Shown piece by piece: positions 1 through 10,659 of a stretch of DNA of 64,000 nucleotides. Where the stretch lies: contig NC_092409.1 of the NCBI RefSeq assembly GCF_009017415.1, forward strand, positions 2,728,001 to 2,792,000, written 5' to 3'. The stretch is from Aspergillus flavus (Eukaryota > Ascomycota > Eurotiomycetes > Eurotiales > Aspergillaceae). Position 1 is the stretch's first letter. Each line of letters opens with the position of its first letter. The notes under the pieces were generated by a model. The model saw nothing but the letters and a program-made list of their open reading frames with translations. It did not search any database and had not been told where the DNA came from. Position numbers and translations under genes: made by a program.

Positions 1-430
1 GGGTATGTCGACGGACTAGGTCCTGTGGGCGGTCATAGTAAGAATCCGGGCGCGACGCAACGGAACCGCGGTCCTGCTCATATTCATAGTCGTCGTCGTA
101 GTAGTGCCGGGCATGGTGGCTGCGGCCCGAATGGTGTCGCGAACGATTTCTCCGCGAAGAGGCGACGGAGGGCGCATCGTCAATCGTATAATTTTGTATC
201 GCCTTCAGAGCTTCTCTTTCGGCGATAATAGCATTCCGCTCTGATTGGAATTGGGCCTTGCGGGCGCTATATGCATTCTTGGCATTGCTGAAAACACCAA
301 ACAATTGCTTGCTCTGCCAGACAAAGCTGTTAGAAAATGTCGTATGAACCACAGAGGACATGACACCTACCGTACTCACTACCTTGCCGGACTTATCAAT
401 CACGGCAATGGTCTCGCCGAACGGGGCCAT
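1..430 (-). CDS. Conserved Eurotiales protein, 3' part cut by window edge
   Basis: The gene starts at the ATG at 428-430 and runs off the left edge. Exon 1 (371-430) encodes MAPFGETIAVIDKSGKVVST; an intron at 314-370 (GTAGGT...CAG, 57 nt) joins it in frame to SKQLFGVFSNAKNAYSARKA. The visible 120 or so residues have a short conserved N-terminal block, a charged helical stretch rich in Ala, Glu and Arg, and then a low-complexity Arg/His/Ser/Tyr/Asp segment. From memory this N-terminus recurs in unnamed Aspergillus and Penicillium proteins; no function is known to me. Intron and start are well supported by frame continuity; the family assignment is recollection. Confidence 0.7.
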   Translation of the reverse strand, partial: MAPFGETIAVIDKSGKVVSTVGVMSSVVHTTFSNSFVWQSKQLFGVFSNAKNAYSARKAQFQSERNAIIAEREALKAIQNYTIDDAPSVASSRRNRSRHHSGRSHHARHYYDDDYEYEQDRGSVASRPDSYYDRPQDLVRRHT

Positions 431-2616
431 TATAATTGACTAGCAGTATAGCACTGCTTAATTCTTGGAATGGTGATCAATGTCGAGGTCACGACCGACT
501 TTCTAGTCAATCGCGATGTTGATCCGTCCGCATCAAAGTCCGTCCTAAGGGATGCTGATAGGCGATCGCTTATAAAGTGACAAGCGAATAGCCCCGAGAC
601 GAGCGGTGTAAGGTCGAGTATATATATATCGAAACTAAGCCCACCGGGTGGAGAATCGACCCGATCTTTTAAACTTTGGGAAAGAAAATTATCGTTCTAG
701 GCCCGGAAGAAAACAAACGAAAAGCAGCAGGGCTGAATGGGCTCATATAATAAAGAATGAGATGGCAAATTTGTATGCACGAAAAGCTGGTGCCTGATGG
801 AAACAGTTTCCGCCCAGCTGTGGTCAGGGATATATACAATCAGACGGCGATTTCCGGAGAGTTAACAAGTATGTTGGAAAGTCAAACGACCAAACGATAC
901 GAAACCGCTTTGCATCGGAGAAAAAGGCCACGAACGAGGTGTTCTGATAAGTCAAATAATTGGAAGGGAAAAAATTGGTAGAGGGGGAAAATGAGGGGGC
1001 TGGGCGGGTTGAAAAAGGACGAGATAGACTCAGGCGCCTAAAATGGGCACGAAGTAACGAGCAGGATTAAACACCGCCAAAAGCGTACGGTTGGGTGTCG
1101 ATGACGCTCAGTAACAAGGCAGCCGATTTTGGTGAAAAAATGCCTTGGGAAATAGACTGTGAATGGCTGTTCGTATAAACTGTGCCGCGACCAATCGGTG
1201 GGGTCAGTGTTCGCTGTCACCGCACACCCTGACAGCCCTATTGGTGTCCCTGTGGGGTGCCAATCGCCTCATTGAAGATCCGTTGGGTAGAAGGAGAGGG
1301 GAAGACAATGTTTTCGTTGTCTGTACCTGATAATGAGGCAAATAGTCCGGCGTCCGAGTGTTATCTCGGCGATGACGCATCCTATTTCCTTCTCGGAAAG
1401 AATACATCCAACTCATTCAACTAGAATAGAAACGAGTCTAGTCAGGGGAAGCGAAAAACCCCATGACATGGAAGGCACATGTCCAAAGGAATGGCGGTGA
1501 TGCTGGCCGGCGTGATTGGTCAATGCTATCACCGCCACTGTGGCTGGTGTTGTGCCGCCACACCCGCAGGGAGATACCATACCATACCATACGCAGGCCT
1601 ACGATTCTGGGCTGTAAATGATTTTTATATAGAACATCGAATTGGATCCAAGGAGAAGGGCTGTACGATATGGCTCCACGAAAATCGGCAGTGCTACCGA
1701 TAAAAAGACCATTTCAGATAGCTGCCCAGAAGGTCGTACAGCCAGCCCGCAATATGCAGCGTAACCCGATCAATGCTGCGCAATGATGATCAGGGGCTCG
1801 AATCAAACTCACTCTTGGTCGATTTCTGTGGACCACACTGGCGGATCGATTCCATGCCGTCGAGGATTAATATGCAGCTTCCCACTGATAGCAACCGTGC
1901 CCGGTTTCAAAGGGACCCCGTTATCTCACATATAGGGCCAGTATGCCACCTTTTCAAACTTCCTTGACCATTAATTTTCTTCGTACCCTGTACCGCACAT
2001 CTCACTGATGGTTTTCGAACCATGTCTCCAAGCAAAAATGACGCGTTAATAGCTCGTTTACTCTGGGAACCCAGGTCAGTTATTTTCTCGTATAGATCCA
2101 CGCATTTGTTACTCTTTTCCAGGGTGGATGTAAGTTTTGAGGGTAAAGATAGAGAGAATGATGGGTCAGAGAATTAAAGAAAGTTTCAACGTGTTGACCG
2201 ACCGCAGGCAGAGGTGTTGTGGCAGATATCCATTCCACCAGAAAAAAGGTAGGTAATAGGTTGTTGCTCGACGGTGTTGTTGTTCGCTGGTGCACCGCCA
2301 CACTTTTTGTGCATTTGCCATACATCACCGCCATTGAAATCACGACATTTGGTCCAGTCCCAAGACCTTACCGTTTTGGGACAATTGACTCAACTTCCTT
2401 TTTGCTTTCTCATGCAATACTCTTTTCCACCTTGATGTACTAAAAATCTCCAATTTTTGTATATCCGTTTCTCTCTTTGACGTATATCCCCCAATAATAC
2501 TGGCTTGTACAGAGGAAGAGTGGCTGCAAGAGTGTCACGTGGAACCACACCGTTGATCAATTGATATCCGAATAGAATACATCGGCTGAGACTTTTTCGG
2601 CCATTGCGTGCCAGCG
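431..2616. other. Intergenic region, divergent promoters
   Basis: This 2.2-kb stretch separates the 5' ends of the partial gene on the left (-) and DUG2 (+), so it holds both promoters. A TATATATATAT run lies near 620-632. A short tandem of ACCAT units is present near 1572-1592. The open frames here are short, lack conserved-looking residues and mutually overlap; I do not support any of them as genes. Confidence 0.5.
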
Positions 2617-5600
2617 ATGGACCACACAGTACTACATGAATCGGATAGCACATCCGAAATTGATGAGCAGACTAAAACCTGGGAATCTGATCCGCGCTCT
2701 ATAACTACGCACCTCACGGACGATGACGCGAATGACTCCAATGCGATGATTGAATGTGGCATCGGCCACCGTGTTCAGGCCAGTCGGTCTGTCCTAGCGC
2801 TAGTCTTAGACGATGACTGCGTGTTTGCTGGTCTCCAGGGCGGAGACATTGTAGTATGTGCCGGAGCGATTTTCCTTACTCCGTTGCAACTCTAAATTGG
2901 CTTACCTCCGATAGGCATGGTCCTTACAGACATACGAGCTTGTGCTCTCGGTGCATGCTCACCAGGAAAGCGTTCTAGATCTTCATCTCTCCGAGGACAA
3001 AGAGTTGCTCTTCTCCAGCGGCGGAGATTCAGTCGTCAATGTAATCCTACCCTCTAACATGATTCACGCAAAGTGAGGTTTAACATGCATAGGTGTGGTC
3101 GACGAGGACCTTCGATCGCTTGTACTCGATTCACTCCCACCATGACGTAGGTGATATTTTCGCAGTGGCCTACTCATCAAGCTTGAAGACGATCTATTGC
3201 GCCGGTCAGAACACCAGTATCCAGGTAAGTTCTCAGCCGACTTCGCTTGAATGACCCTTCTGACGTGGCACAGTGGTGTGATATCTCACAAGCTGATGCG
3301 GCTGCCACACAATTGTCAGCGGCTCACCTGTCGAGAAGGACCCATAGGTTCTTTGATTCTCGGGGTCCTGATGGCACTCGTGCTCCCAGACCGGAGGCGG
3401 GAGCGGACGGAAGCCATTCGGTCACGCAGGGTGGGCAAGTTCTCACCTTTAAACGTGATCACCACAGGATATTCTCCCACCATGGCTATGTATACACGAT
3501 GCTCCTGGTCCGAGGGCTGGTTGAGTCGGCGCCATCTGAGGAAGTACTCATCACCGGTGCTGGGGATGGCGTTGTCAAACTTTGGAGTCTGGATCAGGAC
3601 AAAACCAACGCGGCGCCGTCCCAGATGGCAAAGCTGCAGAATGGTGACCCAGTACTCTCCATCGCGGTTGACGGGTCATTTCTCTATTGTGGCCTCGCAG
3701 GTGGCGCATTAAACATTTGGAACCTAGACTCTCATCAGCTTGTTAAACGCATCACTAGGCACACCGGCGATCTGTGGGCGGTAGATATCATCCATGGAGT
3801 GGCTGTGTGTGGCGACTCAAACGGAATCGTCAAGGTAGTACTTCTCTATCCGACCTTCCAGAAGACGTATCTAATATGTTCTGGGATTAGAAATTTAACT
3901 CTCGATTTGAGGAGGTTGGTAGCTGGGCCGCTCATGAGGGAACAATGCTCGCGTCGGCCGCTGGTCGGCACAAAGACCGATTTATTTATGCTTCAGGAGG
4001 AAACGACAACACTGTTGGTATCTGGGATTTGACAGACGTGTCCCTAAAGCAGAACGAACTACCTCCTATCAACAACGGTAAGAGACGATGCGATCCTGAA
4101 TAAACATTGTTGCTAACGACGTACAGATGAAATGGTCAACTGCCTTGCCAAGTTTGTCGCTTTCAAGACAGTTTCAGCTAGCCCCAAATTCGCGGGCGAA
4201 TGCAATCAAGGTGCAGCGTTTCTGCGAAGACACTGCGTTTATCTGGGAGCAAAAACGAAGCTTCTCACCACCGGGAAAGACACGAATCCAATTGTCTACG
4301 CACGGTTTAACGCAACTTCCTCGGAGAAGATTGACAAAACTATTTTGTTCTACGGCCACTACGATGTTGTTGGGGCTGATGCCAACCTTACCAAGTGGAA
4401 AACGGATCCCTACCAGCTTACTTCGATGGATGGTTTCTTATACGGCCGCGGTGTATCCGACAACAAGGGCCCCATCTTGGCGGCTTTATACGCGGCTGCG
4501 GATCTTGCACGCCAAAAAGCGCTCCGATGCAATGTTGCTTTCCTCATCGAAGGTGAGGAAGAATCGGGTTCCCAGGGCTTCCATGAAACCGTTCGACAAC
4601 ACAAGGAGCAGATTGGTTCGGTGGACTACATCCTGCTTGCCAACAGTTACTGGCTGGATGACTACAACCCCTGCTTGACCTACGGACAACGTGGTGTCGT
4701 CCATGCGAACCTGATTGTAACTAGCGACCACCCCGACCTTCATAGCGGTATTGATGGAAGTGCACTGCTGGATGAACCGCTAAAGGACCTTACGTTGCTG
4801 ATCGGCACTCTAGTGGGGCCTAAAGGCCGCATTAATCTCCCCGACTTCCGGGACCGAGTCTTGCCTCTCCCTGAGGCCGAGAAGCAGCGATATGCGGACA
4901 TCGCGCAGATCCTTCTGCAACAGCACCCCGAGATTACCGATCGCGATGCCTTGATTGACTCACTTATGCATCGGTGGAGGGAGCCAGCCCTTACCATTCA
5001 CTCCATCGAGGTGCCGGGCAATAGCAAGAGCACGACGACAACCATCTCACGCCGGGCGAAAGCCAGTGTATCCATTCGTTTAGTGCCAAACCAGGAAGCA
5101 GACGATGTTGCAGCAAGTTTGACCATGTATGCGCAGGAACAATTTGATCTCCTGGAATCGCAAAACGACCTGACGGTTGAGATCACGGGTAAATCCGATC
5201 CCTGGTTAGGTGATCCAGACAACGAGATGTTCGAGACTCTTGCGGAGGCTATCACAGCGGCCTGGACGCCAGACAGGCAGGGCCAGAAACATCAATATCC
5301 TCCAGTTCAGCGGAACCTACAAGACCGAACGGTCAGCAAGCTATCCAAGGAGCCAGGTCCTCGACTTACTCGGAAAGATTCTTCGGATAGCCTTGCTTCC
5401 CATATTGATCGTATCATCATGTCGTCGACTACATCTTCAGCAAGGAAGGCCGAGACGCGTCAACGCAGCTCTCTCAGCATGGGCGTGCCGACCTCCTCGA
5501 CACTAACCAGCAAATCAAGTCCCGCAGTTGTGTCGCGTGACTCCACCAGAGAAACATCTCCCTCGCCTCAGGGAGAAACGCCTCCCCCTCCCGAACCGGT

Positions 5601-5829
5601 GCCCGGGCCGTCCGACGTCCGTCCTATATATATCCGCGAGGGAGGATCTATTCCGACAATCCGTTTTCTGGAGAAGGAATTCTCGGCGCCGGCAGCCAAT
5701 CTTCCCTGCGGGCAGGCGAGCGATAATGCGCATTTGTACAATGAGAGGCTGCGCGTGCAGAACTTGTACAAGAGTCGGGAGATCTTTAGCTATGTATTTT
5801 CGCGCCTGCCGGAGAGGGAGCGTAAGTGA
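2617..5829 (+). CDS. dug2: DUG2-like WD40 + M20 peptidase (glutathione degradosome)
   Basis: The deduced 981-residue protein has an N-terminal WD40 propeller (about 50-400) and a C-terminal M20 metallopeptidase. Exons: 2617-2853, 2915-3040, 3093-3224, 3274-3834, 3891-4077, 4127-5829, all joining in frame with GT-AG introns of 49-61 nt. M20 zinc and catalytic residues are visible: H492 and D494 in GHYDVVG, D526 in GRGVSDNKGP, Glu pair near 558-559 in EGEEESGSQG, and H950 in NAHLYNERL. In yeast, Dug2 with Dug3 forms the cytosolic complex that removes gamma-glutamate from glutathione, with Dug1 hydrolysing Cys-Gly. The ATG at 2617 is used because an upstream GTG at 2608 is not a likely fungal start. 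A Ser/Pro-rich insert (about 795-914) splits the peptidase just before the last metal ligand. Confidence 0.92.
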
Positions 5830-6575
5830 TCTACCAAGAGGTGTTTAAGTGGATTAAGCAGAGTTAGAGCATAATATTTAATGGGGAGAAAGTCAGTTTC
5901 ATTCGGAACGATCTTTATTAGTATTTCTCAATTTCCTTTCAACGTTGGCGCAAATTTAACAAAGTTGAATATTGATATGATAAGAATCAATAGATTCCGG
6001 GTTGCACTAGATTGGCTATAAGAAAAATAATGTGAAGTGAAGCGCCCAGCAGTTTACTTTGAAAGGAGATGGTAAATTACTGAAGGGTTACCAACGCGAA
6101 AGGTCCATCCCATTTTATATTGACTCAGAACCAGGTAAATACCTGAAACGGTAGCTTTGCCAAAAAGGCGTGAGACGCCAATTATACGTTATTTCTCATG
6201 TCTTTGAAAGAGTGAAGAGTAATACTGCATATCAACCCCCTATAATGCTACTTGTATATCAACCTATCTACGACAACAAGCGCCCAAAGTAAATTTTTAG
6301 AGTATAGTAGGTAAGCAAGAATGTGTTGTGATAAGGGTTGAACTAGGAAAAGATACGCTAGTACAAGAGCAATCAAAGCAGGTCATGAGGTCGGACATCA
6401 CTGCCAATGCAAGTGACCAATGTGTCCAAGCTATCCAACCCCATGCCATCGTTCCAAATGTTATCAGTCTTGATACCTGAGATAAACAAAAACATCAATT
6501 ATGCCATTGTCGGTGCTTTGAGTTCAGACTTTCTCCATGAGAAATTTGTTTTCCCGAGCCACCTCTGCATCGTCT
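5830..6575. other. Convergent 3' intergenic region
   Basis: This AT-rich stretch lies between the 3' ends of DUG2 (+) and the repeat-protein gene (-). It must contain both polyadenylation regions. I see no ORF with coding character, RNA gene or notable repeat. Confidence 0.5.
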
Positions 6576-8108
6576 TCACGCTATGTCTTTCCTCAGAAGC
6601 GCTGACCACCTCGCGCCGTTGTTGACTTCTGCATCATCTCTGTTACAGAGAGTATCGCTGTCGGAATCATTATCATCATCCTCTTCACTCTCTTCACTTT
6701 CCTCACTTTCCTCACTTTCCTCACTTTCCTCACTTTCCTCACTTTCCTCACTTTCCTCACTTTCCTCACTTTCCTCACTTTCCTCACTTTCCTCACTTTC
6801 CTCACTTTCCTCACTTTCCTCACTTTCCTCAGTCTCTTCACTATCATCTTCATCAGTACTTCTTTTTTCCTCAACCTCCTCTTCTCCGCCCTTTTCTCTA
6901 TCTACCACCTCGTCATCCTCCCTCTCAAGAGACCCATAGTCCAACCCTCCAACACAAGCCCCATCCCAATTCCTAGGAACGCTCAAAAGCCTCGACCTCC
7001 CCAACTCAAAGAACCCCTCCTGCAGCCCACCCACAACATCAAAAACAACCTCCAAGTCACGTCCCAGAGGACTCTCCACTCCACAGCCCGGCACAACCGA
7101 TAAATCCCTCTTCAACCTTTTCGCTAGTCCCAGGGGATCCCTGTCACGTATGAAAGCCCCGATATCCATTTCCGGGAGGGGGATACTATCCGGAGAGAGG
7201 ATGTGGGCTAGCACGTGGTTCATTTCCACGATGTCCAGGTTATGGTCGTGACAGGTGCGGGTGAAGAGGAGGGATACTGGGACTGAGTTTAGGAGGGCGG
7301 ATGTTGGGGTTGTGGTTGTGAGGAGTTGGTTGAAGGTGGGGAGTTCTTTGGTGAGGTATTTGTTGATGGTTGTCCAGAAGGGTCTGTTCCAGGTTGGTTG
7401 GTTTGTGGTGGGGTGTGAGTGGGTGTGATACAAAGAGGGAGCATAGTGTAGGACTCTGATCGGGTTGAAGAAATCCATTTCCTTCTTGGTGCTTGGGGGG
7501 ATGAAGTTCTTGTAGCGGTGGAGGAGGACTTGGAGGTGGAGGGTTAGGGTTTCGTTGGAGAAGGCTTGGAGGTCCGTTTTGGAGAAGCTGAGGTTGAGGT
7601 CTAGGACGGTGGTTGCTGGGGTGGTGCTTAGGGGTTCTGTGATGAGGAATTTGGTTTTCAGGTCGGTTTCGATTTGGTGGATTTTGGGGTGGAGGGCTTT
7701 GATTTGGAAGCCGGGTTGCATTGATGCTGTACGCTTCTGGAGCCATGCTTTGTATGCCTGCAGGCCGGTTTGTGTGGTTGGTTGGGTGAGGGAGAGGAGA
7801 TTGTTGCAAAGTGTTTTGTACTCCTGCAGGCGAAGGCGGGTTTGTAGAGGTGGGTTGTAGTGTGGGTGGGAGAGGAGGGAGGAAGCGAACTTGATGCGGT
7901 CTGTGATAGTGTGCTTGTCTGAGGTGTGGATTGGAGGTAGTGTTTTCGGTGCTGTGAAGGGGTGTATTGGTGGGATGTTTTGGGTGAGGTTGTATGTAGG
8001 ATTGAGGTAGTCTGGTTCTGGGGAAGTTTGAGGGAGACGGGGAGAGGAGGTAGTGGGTGTGAGGACGGTGTTAAAGAATGAAGATGAGAAGGTCTTGGGG
8101 CACTCCAT
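6576..8108 (-). CDS. Protein of unknown function with C-terminal acidic Glu-Ser-Glu repeat
   Basis: An intronless frame of 510 residues starts at the ATG at 8106-8108 (MECPKTFSSSF); an in-frame ATG at 8168 would add 20 residues. I do not recognise the family. Residues 1-300 are rich in Thr, Pro, Leu, His and Asn and almost free of Gly, followed by a more ordinary segment with a DPLGLAKRLKRDL motif, then an acidic tail. The tail carries 15 exact copies of a 9-bp unit that reads Glu-Ser-Glu, ending in a short basic stretch. The coding strand is C/A-rich in its first half and purine-rich in the second. The length of the open frame in a biased sequence and the continuity through the repeat support a real gene; the function is unknown. 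Confidence 0.6.
   Translation of the reverse strand: MECPKTFSSSFFNTVLTPTTSSPRLPQTSPEPDYLNPTYNLTQNIPPIHPFTAPKTLPPIHTSDKHTITDRIKFASSLLSHPHYNPPLQTRLRLQEYKTLCNNLLSLTQPTTQTGLQAYKAWLQKRTASMQPGFQIKALHPKIHQIETDLKTKFLITEPLSTTPATTVLDLNLSFSKTDLQAFSNETLTLHLQVLLHRYKNFIPPSTKKEMDFFNPIRVLHYAPSLYHTHSHPTTNQPTWNRPFWTTINKYLTKELPTFNQLLTTTTPTSALLNSVPVSLLFTRTCHDHNLDIVEMNHVLAHILSPDSIPLPEMDIGAFIRDRDPLGLAKRLKRDLSVVPGCGVESPLGRDLEVVFDVVGGLQEGFFELGRSRLLSVPRNWDGACVGGLDYGSLEREDDEVVDREKGGEEEVEEKRSTDEDDSEETEESEESEESEESEESEESEESEESEESEESEESEESEESEESEESEESEEDDDNDSDSDTLCNRDDAEVNNGARWSALLRKDIA
6694..6828. repeat. 9-bp minisatellite, 15 perfect copies, inside a coding region
   Basis: The unit TCACTTTCC (plus strand) is repeated head to tail 15 times with no mismatch. 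On the minus strand it encodes an uninterrupted Glu-Ser-Glu tract, so unit gain or loss keeps the frame. Imperfect versions of the unit flank it on both sides (near 6680-6693 and 6829-6845). Confidence 0.95.
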
Positions 8109-8168
8109 TGTAGGCTGGTGTGATGTGGCCTTGTTTGGATGGATTGGTGGTGTAGATTTGATGAGCAT

Positions 8169-8534
8169 AGTAGATAGTGATGATAGGGGTATAGAGGTTG
8201 TAGAAGGAGGGCCTATATAGAACCTTCAAGTGGTGCAGCTGGTTCAAGTAGAAAAGATAGTTCAAACAAGTTGCGTAGCTGGTATGATAGATCCGCGAGG
8301 TGGTGAGAAGAGGAAACCATATTCGCAATTGTGTAGCGAGATAGGTCATGAGAATATAGGATGTCATGATGTCGTGGAGAAGCGTCAGTATTATGTGATT
8401 CAATCGTATATATATCACTCTGATACATTGTTAATCGATACATGTATTATTGGCACAGGATGAAAAGAACAACCAAGGATGCAACCATATCTGACTCAAT
8501 GAAACTCGTATCGTCGTCAATGCAATGCTCAAAA
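8169..8534. other. Intergenic region
   Basis: This stretch separates the repeat-protein gene and the 3' end of the methyltransferase gene, both on the minus strand. It should hold the promoter of the former and the polyadenylation region of the latter. A TATATATA run lies near 8407-8414. No supported gene. Confidence 0.45.
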
Positions 8535-9667
8535 TCAACCCGATAAAGGCTTCCTTCCAATAACAACATGCAGATTCACCACCGGCAAAACATTCCGACA
8601 GCGAGTCTCCAGCTCCTCCACCAACCGTTCGGTCCGGTCCACGGCATCCTTCTCTTCCGTCACCTCTCCGGTTCCTAGCATCGACTTCGGCAGCAATGAC
8701 CGCAAGACCTGGACTAGCCATGCCCGTGCGGAATTATGCAAATACGGCTTGTCAATGGTATTGTACGACTGCCGGGATACATCCTCGAAACCGACTAGTT
8801 TGGCTAGCTTCTCGATCAGTACCGGCGCCGTCGGACATAGTCCCAGGTTCACCGCTGCCGACGCGACAGTCTCCTGCATGCGGAGAATGAACGGATCGGG
8901 CGATGATTCCGCGGTAGAGAACGCAGTTGTGTCGCAGTCGTCCCATTGGAGATAGCCTCCTGGTTCTGCGTACTTCTGTTAACATGGTTAGGATATAGAA
9001 AAGGGAAGGAACGTACTCAGCAGCTCAAATATGTTACGCATCGACTGAAGATAATCTTCTTCCTTGAGGGCACCGACGAGGAGCCGGAGGTGTACTAAAT
9101 CATATCGGCCTCTGTGCTTTGGGGGAAACCGATTGCGCATGTCATGAGTGGAGAGATGAAGTTCATGAGTGGGTGCAATATCCTTGGAGAATGGGTATTG
9201 GGCGGAGGAGATATCGAAGCCGTGGAGATAGAGACGATCGGTAGGATGCACTTTGGGGGCCGTGATGAGGGACGAAAGCCATATCCTTAGGTCTATTAGC
9301 ACGCCATTGTACTTTTGTTGGAAGCCAAAAACGAAAAGAAAGAGAGAACTGGGCACACTCACCCAGTCCCCGTTGCAACGTCTGCTATAGCCGTGATATT
9401 CTCTATCGGGATTGCAGGATGGATGGGTTTACCCCCAATTAAGTCGACGAGGAAGTTATGCTGGGCATTGAGTCTGTGCCATTAGCTTTTATCCATCAGG
9501 ATGAGGCAGGCAGCTGAGTAATAAACTACCTACCTGGCAGATTCCTTGGGACTGCGATTCAACAGGTAAACCTCATCGTCTAGGGACACCGAGCCTGTAC
9601 AGGCCAGAACCTTCTCTAGTCGACGCCAAAGCCTTAACAACAATGTGTGTACGAAGCCCACCATCAT
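8535..9667 (-). CDS. Class I SAM-dependent methyltransferase (UMTA/TAM type), splice conflict at last intron
   Basis: Exons deduced: 9534-9667 (MMVGFVHTLLL), 9363-9473, 9017-9285 and 8535-8975. The SAM-binding motif I is clear (ADVATGTGIWL, spanning the second intron), followed by YDLVHLRLLVGAL and EPGGYLQWDD, the usual order in fungal LaeA-like or UMTA methyltransferases; the total of about 318 residues fits. Introns 1 and 2 (9474-9533, 9286-9362) join in frame. At intron 3 the donor (GTACGT at 9016) leaves one base of a codon but the only acceptor (AG before 8975) resumes at a codon boundary, so normal splicing throws the conserved C-terminal half out of frame. This gene may therefore be a frameshifted pseudogene or use a non-canonical site. 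The substrate cannot be told. Confidence 0.7.
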
Positions 9668-10659
9668 GAATTACTGGCTAAAATCCGAGGGAAAGAAACG
9701 ACTGTCCTCACACCCAAGACACCGGGGCCAATTCCTACATATAACGTCATGACCATCCCCTGTATTCTCCACATGTCAAGTTATGGGTAAGGCATTTCCA
9801 AGACGTCAATGGCCATGCACAACACTCAACAGGGTAAACGAGGGAAAAAAGAAAGAACCCCCTGACTCTGTTGTCGAAGCCTAGACCAAGAAGATCCTTA
9901 GCAAGTGGACTAAGACCACTCCAACCGTTGACCCAAGGTCTCGGAATGAGCACTAAGGGAAACACTATTTGGCACGAGGGGATCCACTGACAGCAGCGTG
10001 GCTTTCCGGCTCGTGGGCTGAGTTTCCACACTAACGCTAACAAGAGCGAGTGGGGAGGCCATGATTCCTGCCAAGGTACTGTTCCGTCCTTCCTTCGGGC
10101 TTCGGGGATTGAACATGATTCAGACTAGGAAAGCAATCAGGCAATGTTGCATGGGGTTGCCTTGTGCTCTGATGGGTTCCATGCTTGTTGTCCATCCTAG
10201 CTTAGCGAGTCCTGACATAAGTAAGACATGAAGGAAGAGAGAAGAGGAAGGGGTCTATATACCCACTCACATATCTCTTCCTGAGAAAAGGCAGCGCTGC
10301 ACTGTGAGGGATTTCGAGAAAAAAGAGGTTCGCTAGTCCCAAAGTTGGAGCGAGCCACTTGGTAGTGGAGTCAAACACCGGTAGTAAAAAAATTCAAATG
10401 CGGCAGAAAATTCCCGAGGTTCAGGTTTAAGTGTCAAAAGGCTCCACTTGGTCTCGAAGTATGAATGACAATTTCCTTTTTCATGCTGTCGTTCCGGCAA
10501 AAAGGACTGGAGCCACGTTCACTTGCAGACCGACATGCATCCGCCATTACATACTCGCGGTCAAATAACAACACCAACGCCACATATATACTTATTCTAC
10601 AATCTGATTAGGTATCTACACGTAATCTAAGGTACAAAAGTACAAGGTTCATTATCAAA
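9668..10659. other. Intergenic region
   Basis: This 1-kb stretch covers the upstream region of the methyltransferase (-) and the 3' side of the TAPT1-like gene (-). Two minus-strand frames of 68 and 98 codons overlap near 9750-10116, but they have no recognisable motif and are not supported. Purine-rich runs occur near 10220-10335. Confidence 0.4.

Noticed and set aside
6583..6939. Plus-strand Ser-rich ORF of 118 codons
   Set aside because: It is the antisense reading of the Glu-Ser-Glu repeat region; the minus-strand frame is longer and not purely low complexity.
8979..8996. U12-type intron reading of the TATCCTAAC segment in the methyltransferase
   Set aside because: The motif equals the normal fungal branch site, the donor is U2-like and U12 introns are not expected in this group.
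8535..9953. Secondary-metabolite cluster suggested by methyltransferase, MFS transporter and Zn2Cys6 factor
   Set aside because: These genes are tens of kilobases apart and no backbone synthase lies in the window.
9747..10116. Two overlapping minus-strand ORFs downstream of the TAPT1-like gene
   Set aside because: They are short, have no family features and no coding-type third-position pattern.
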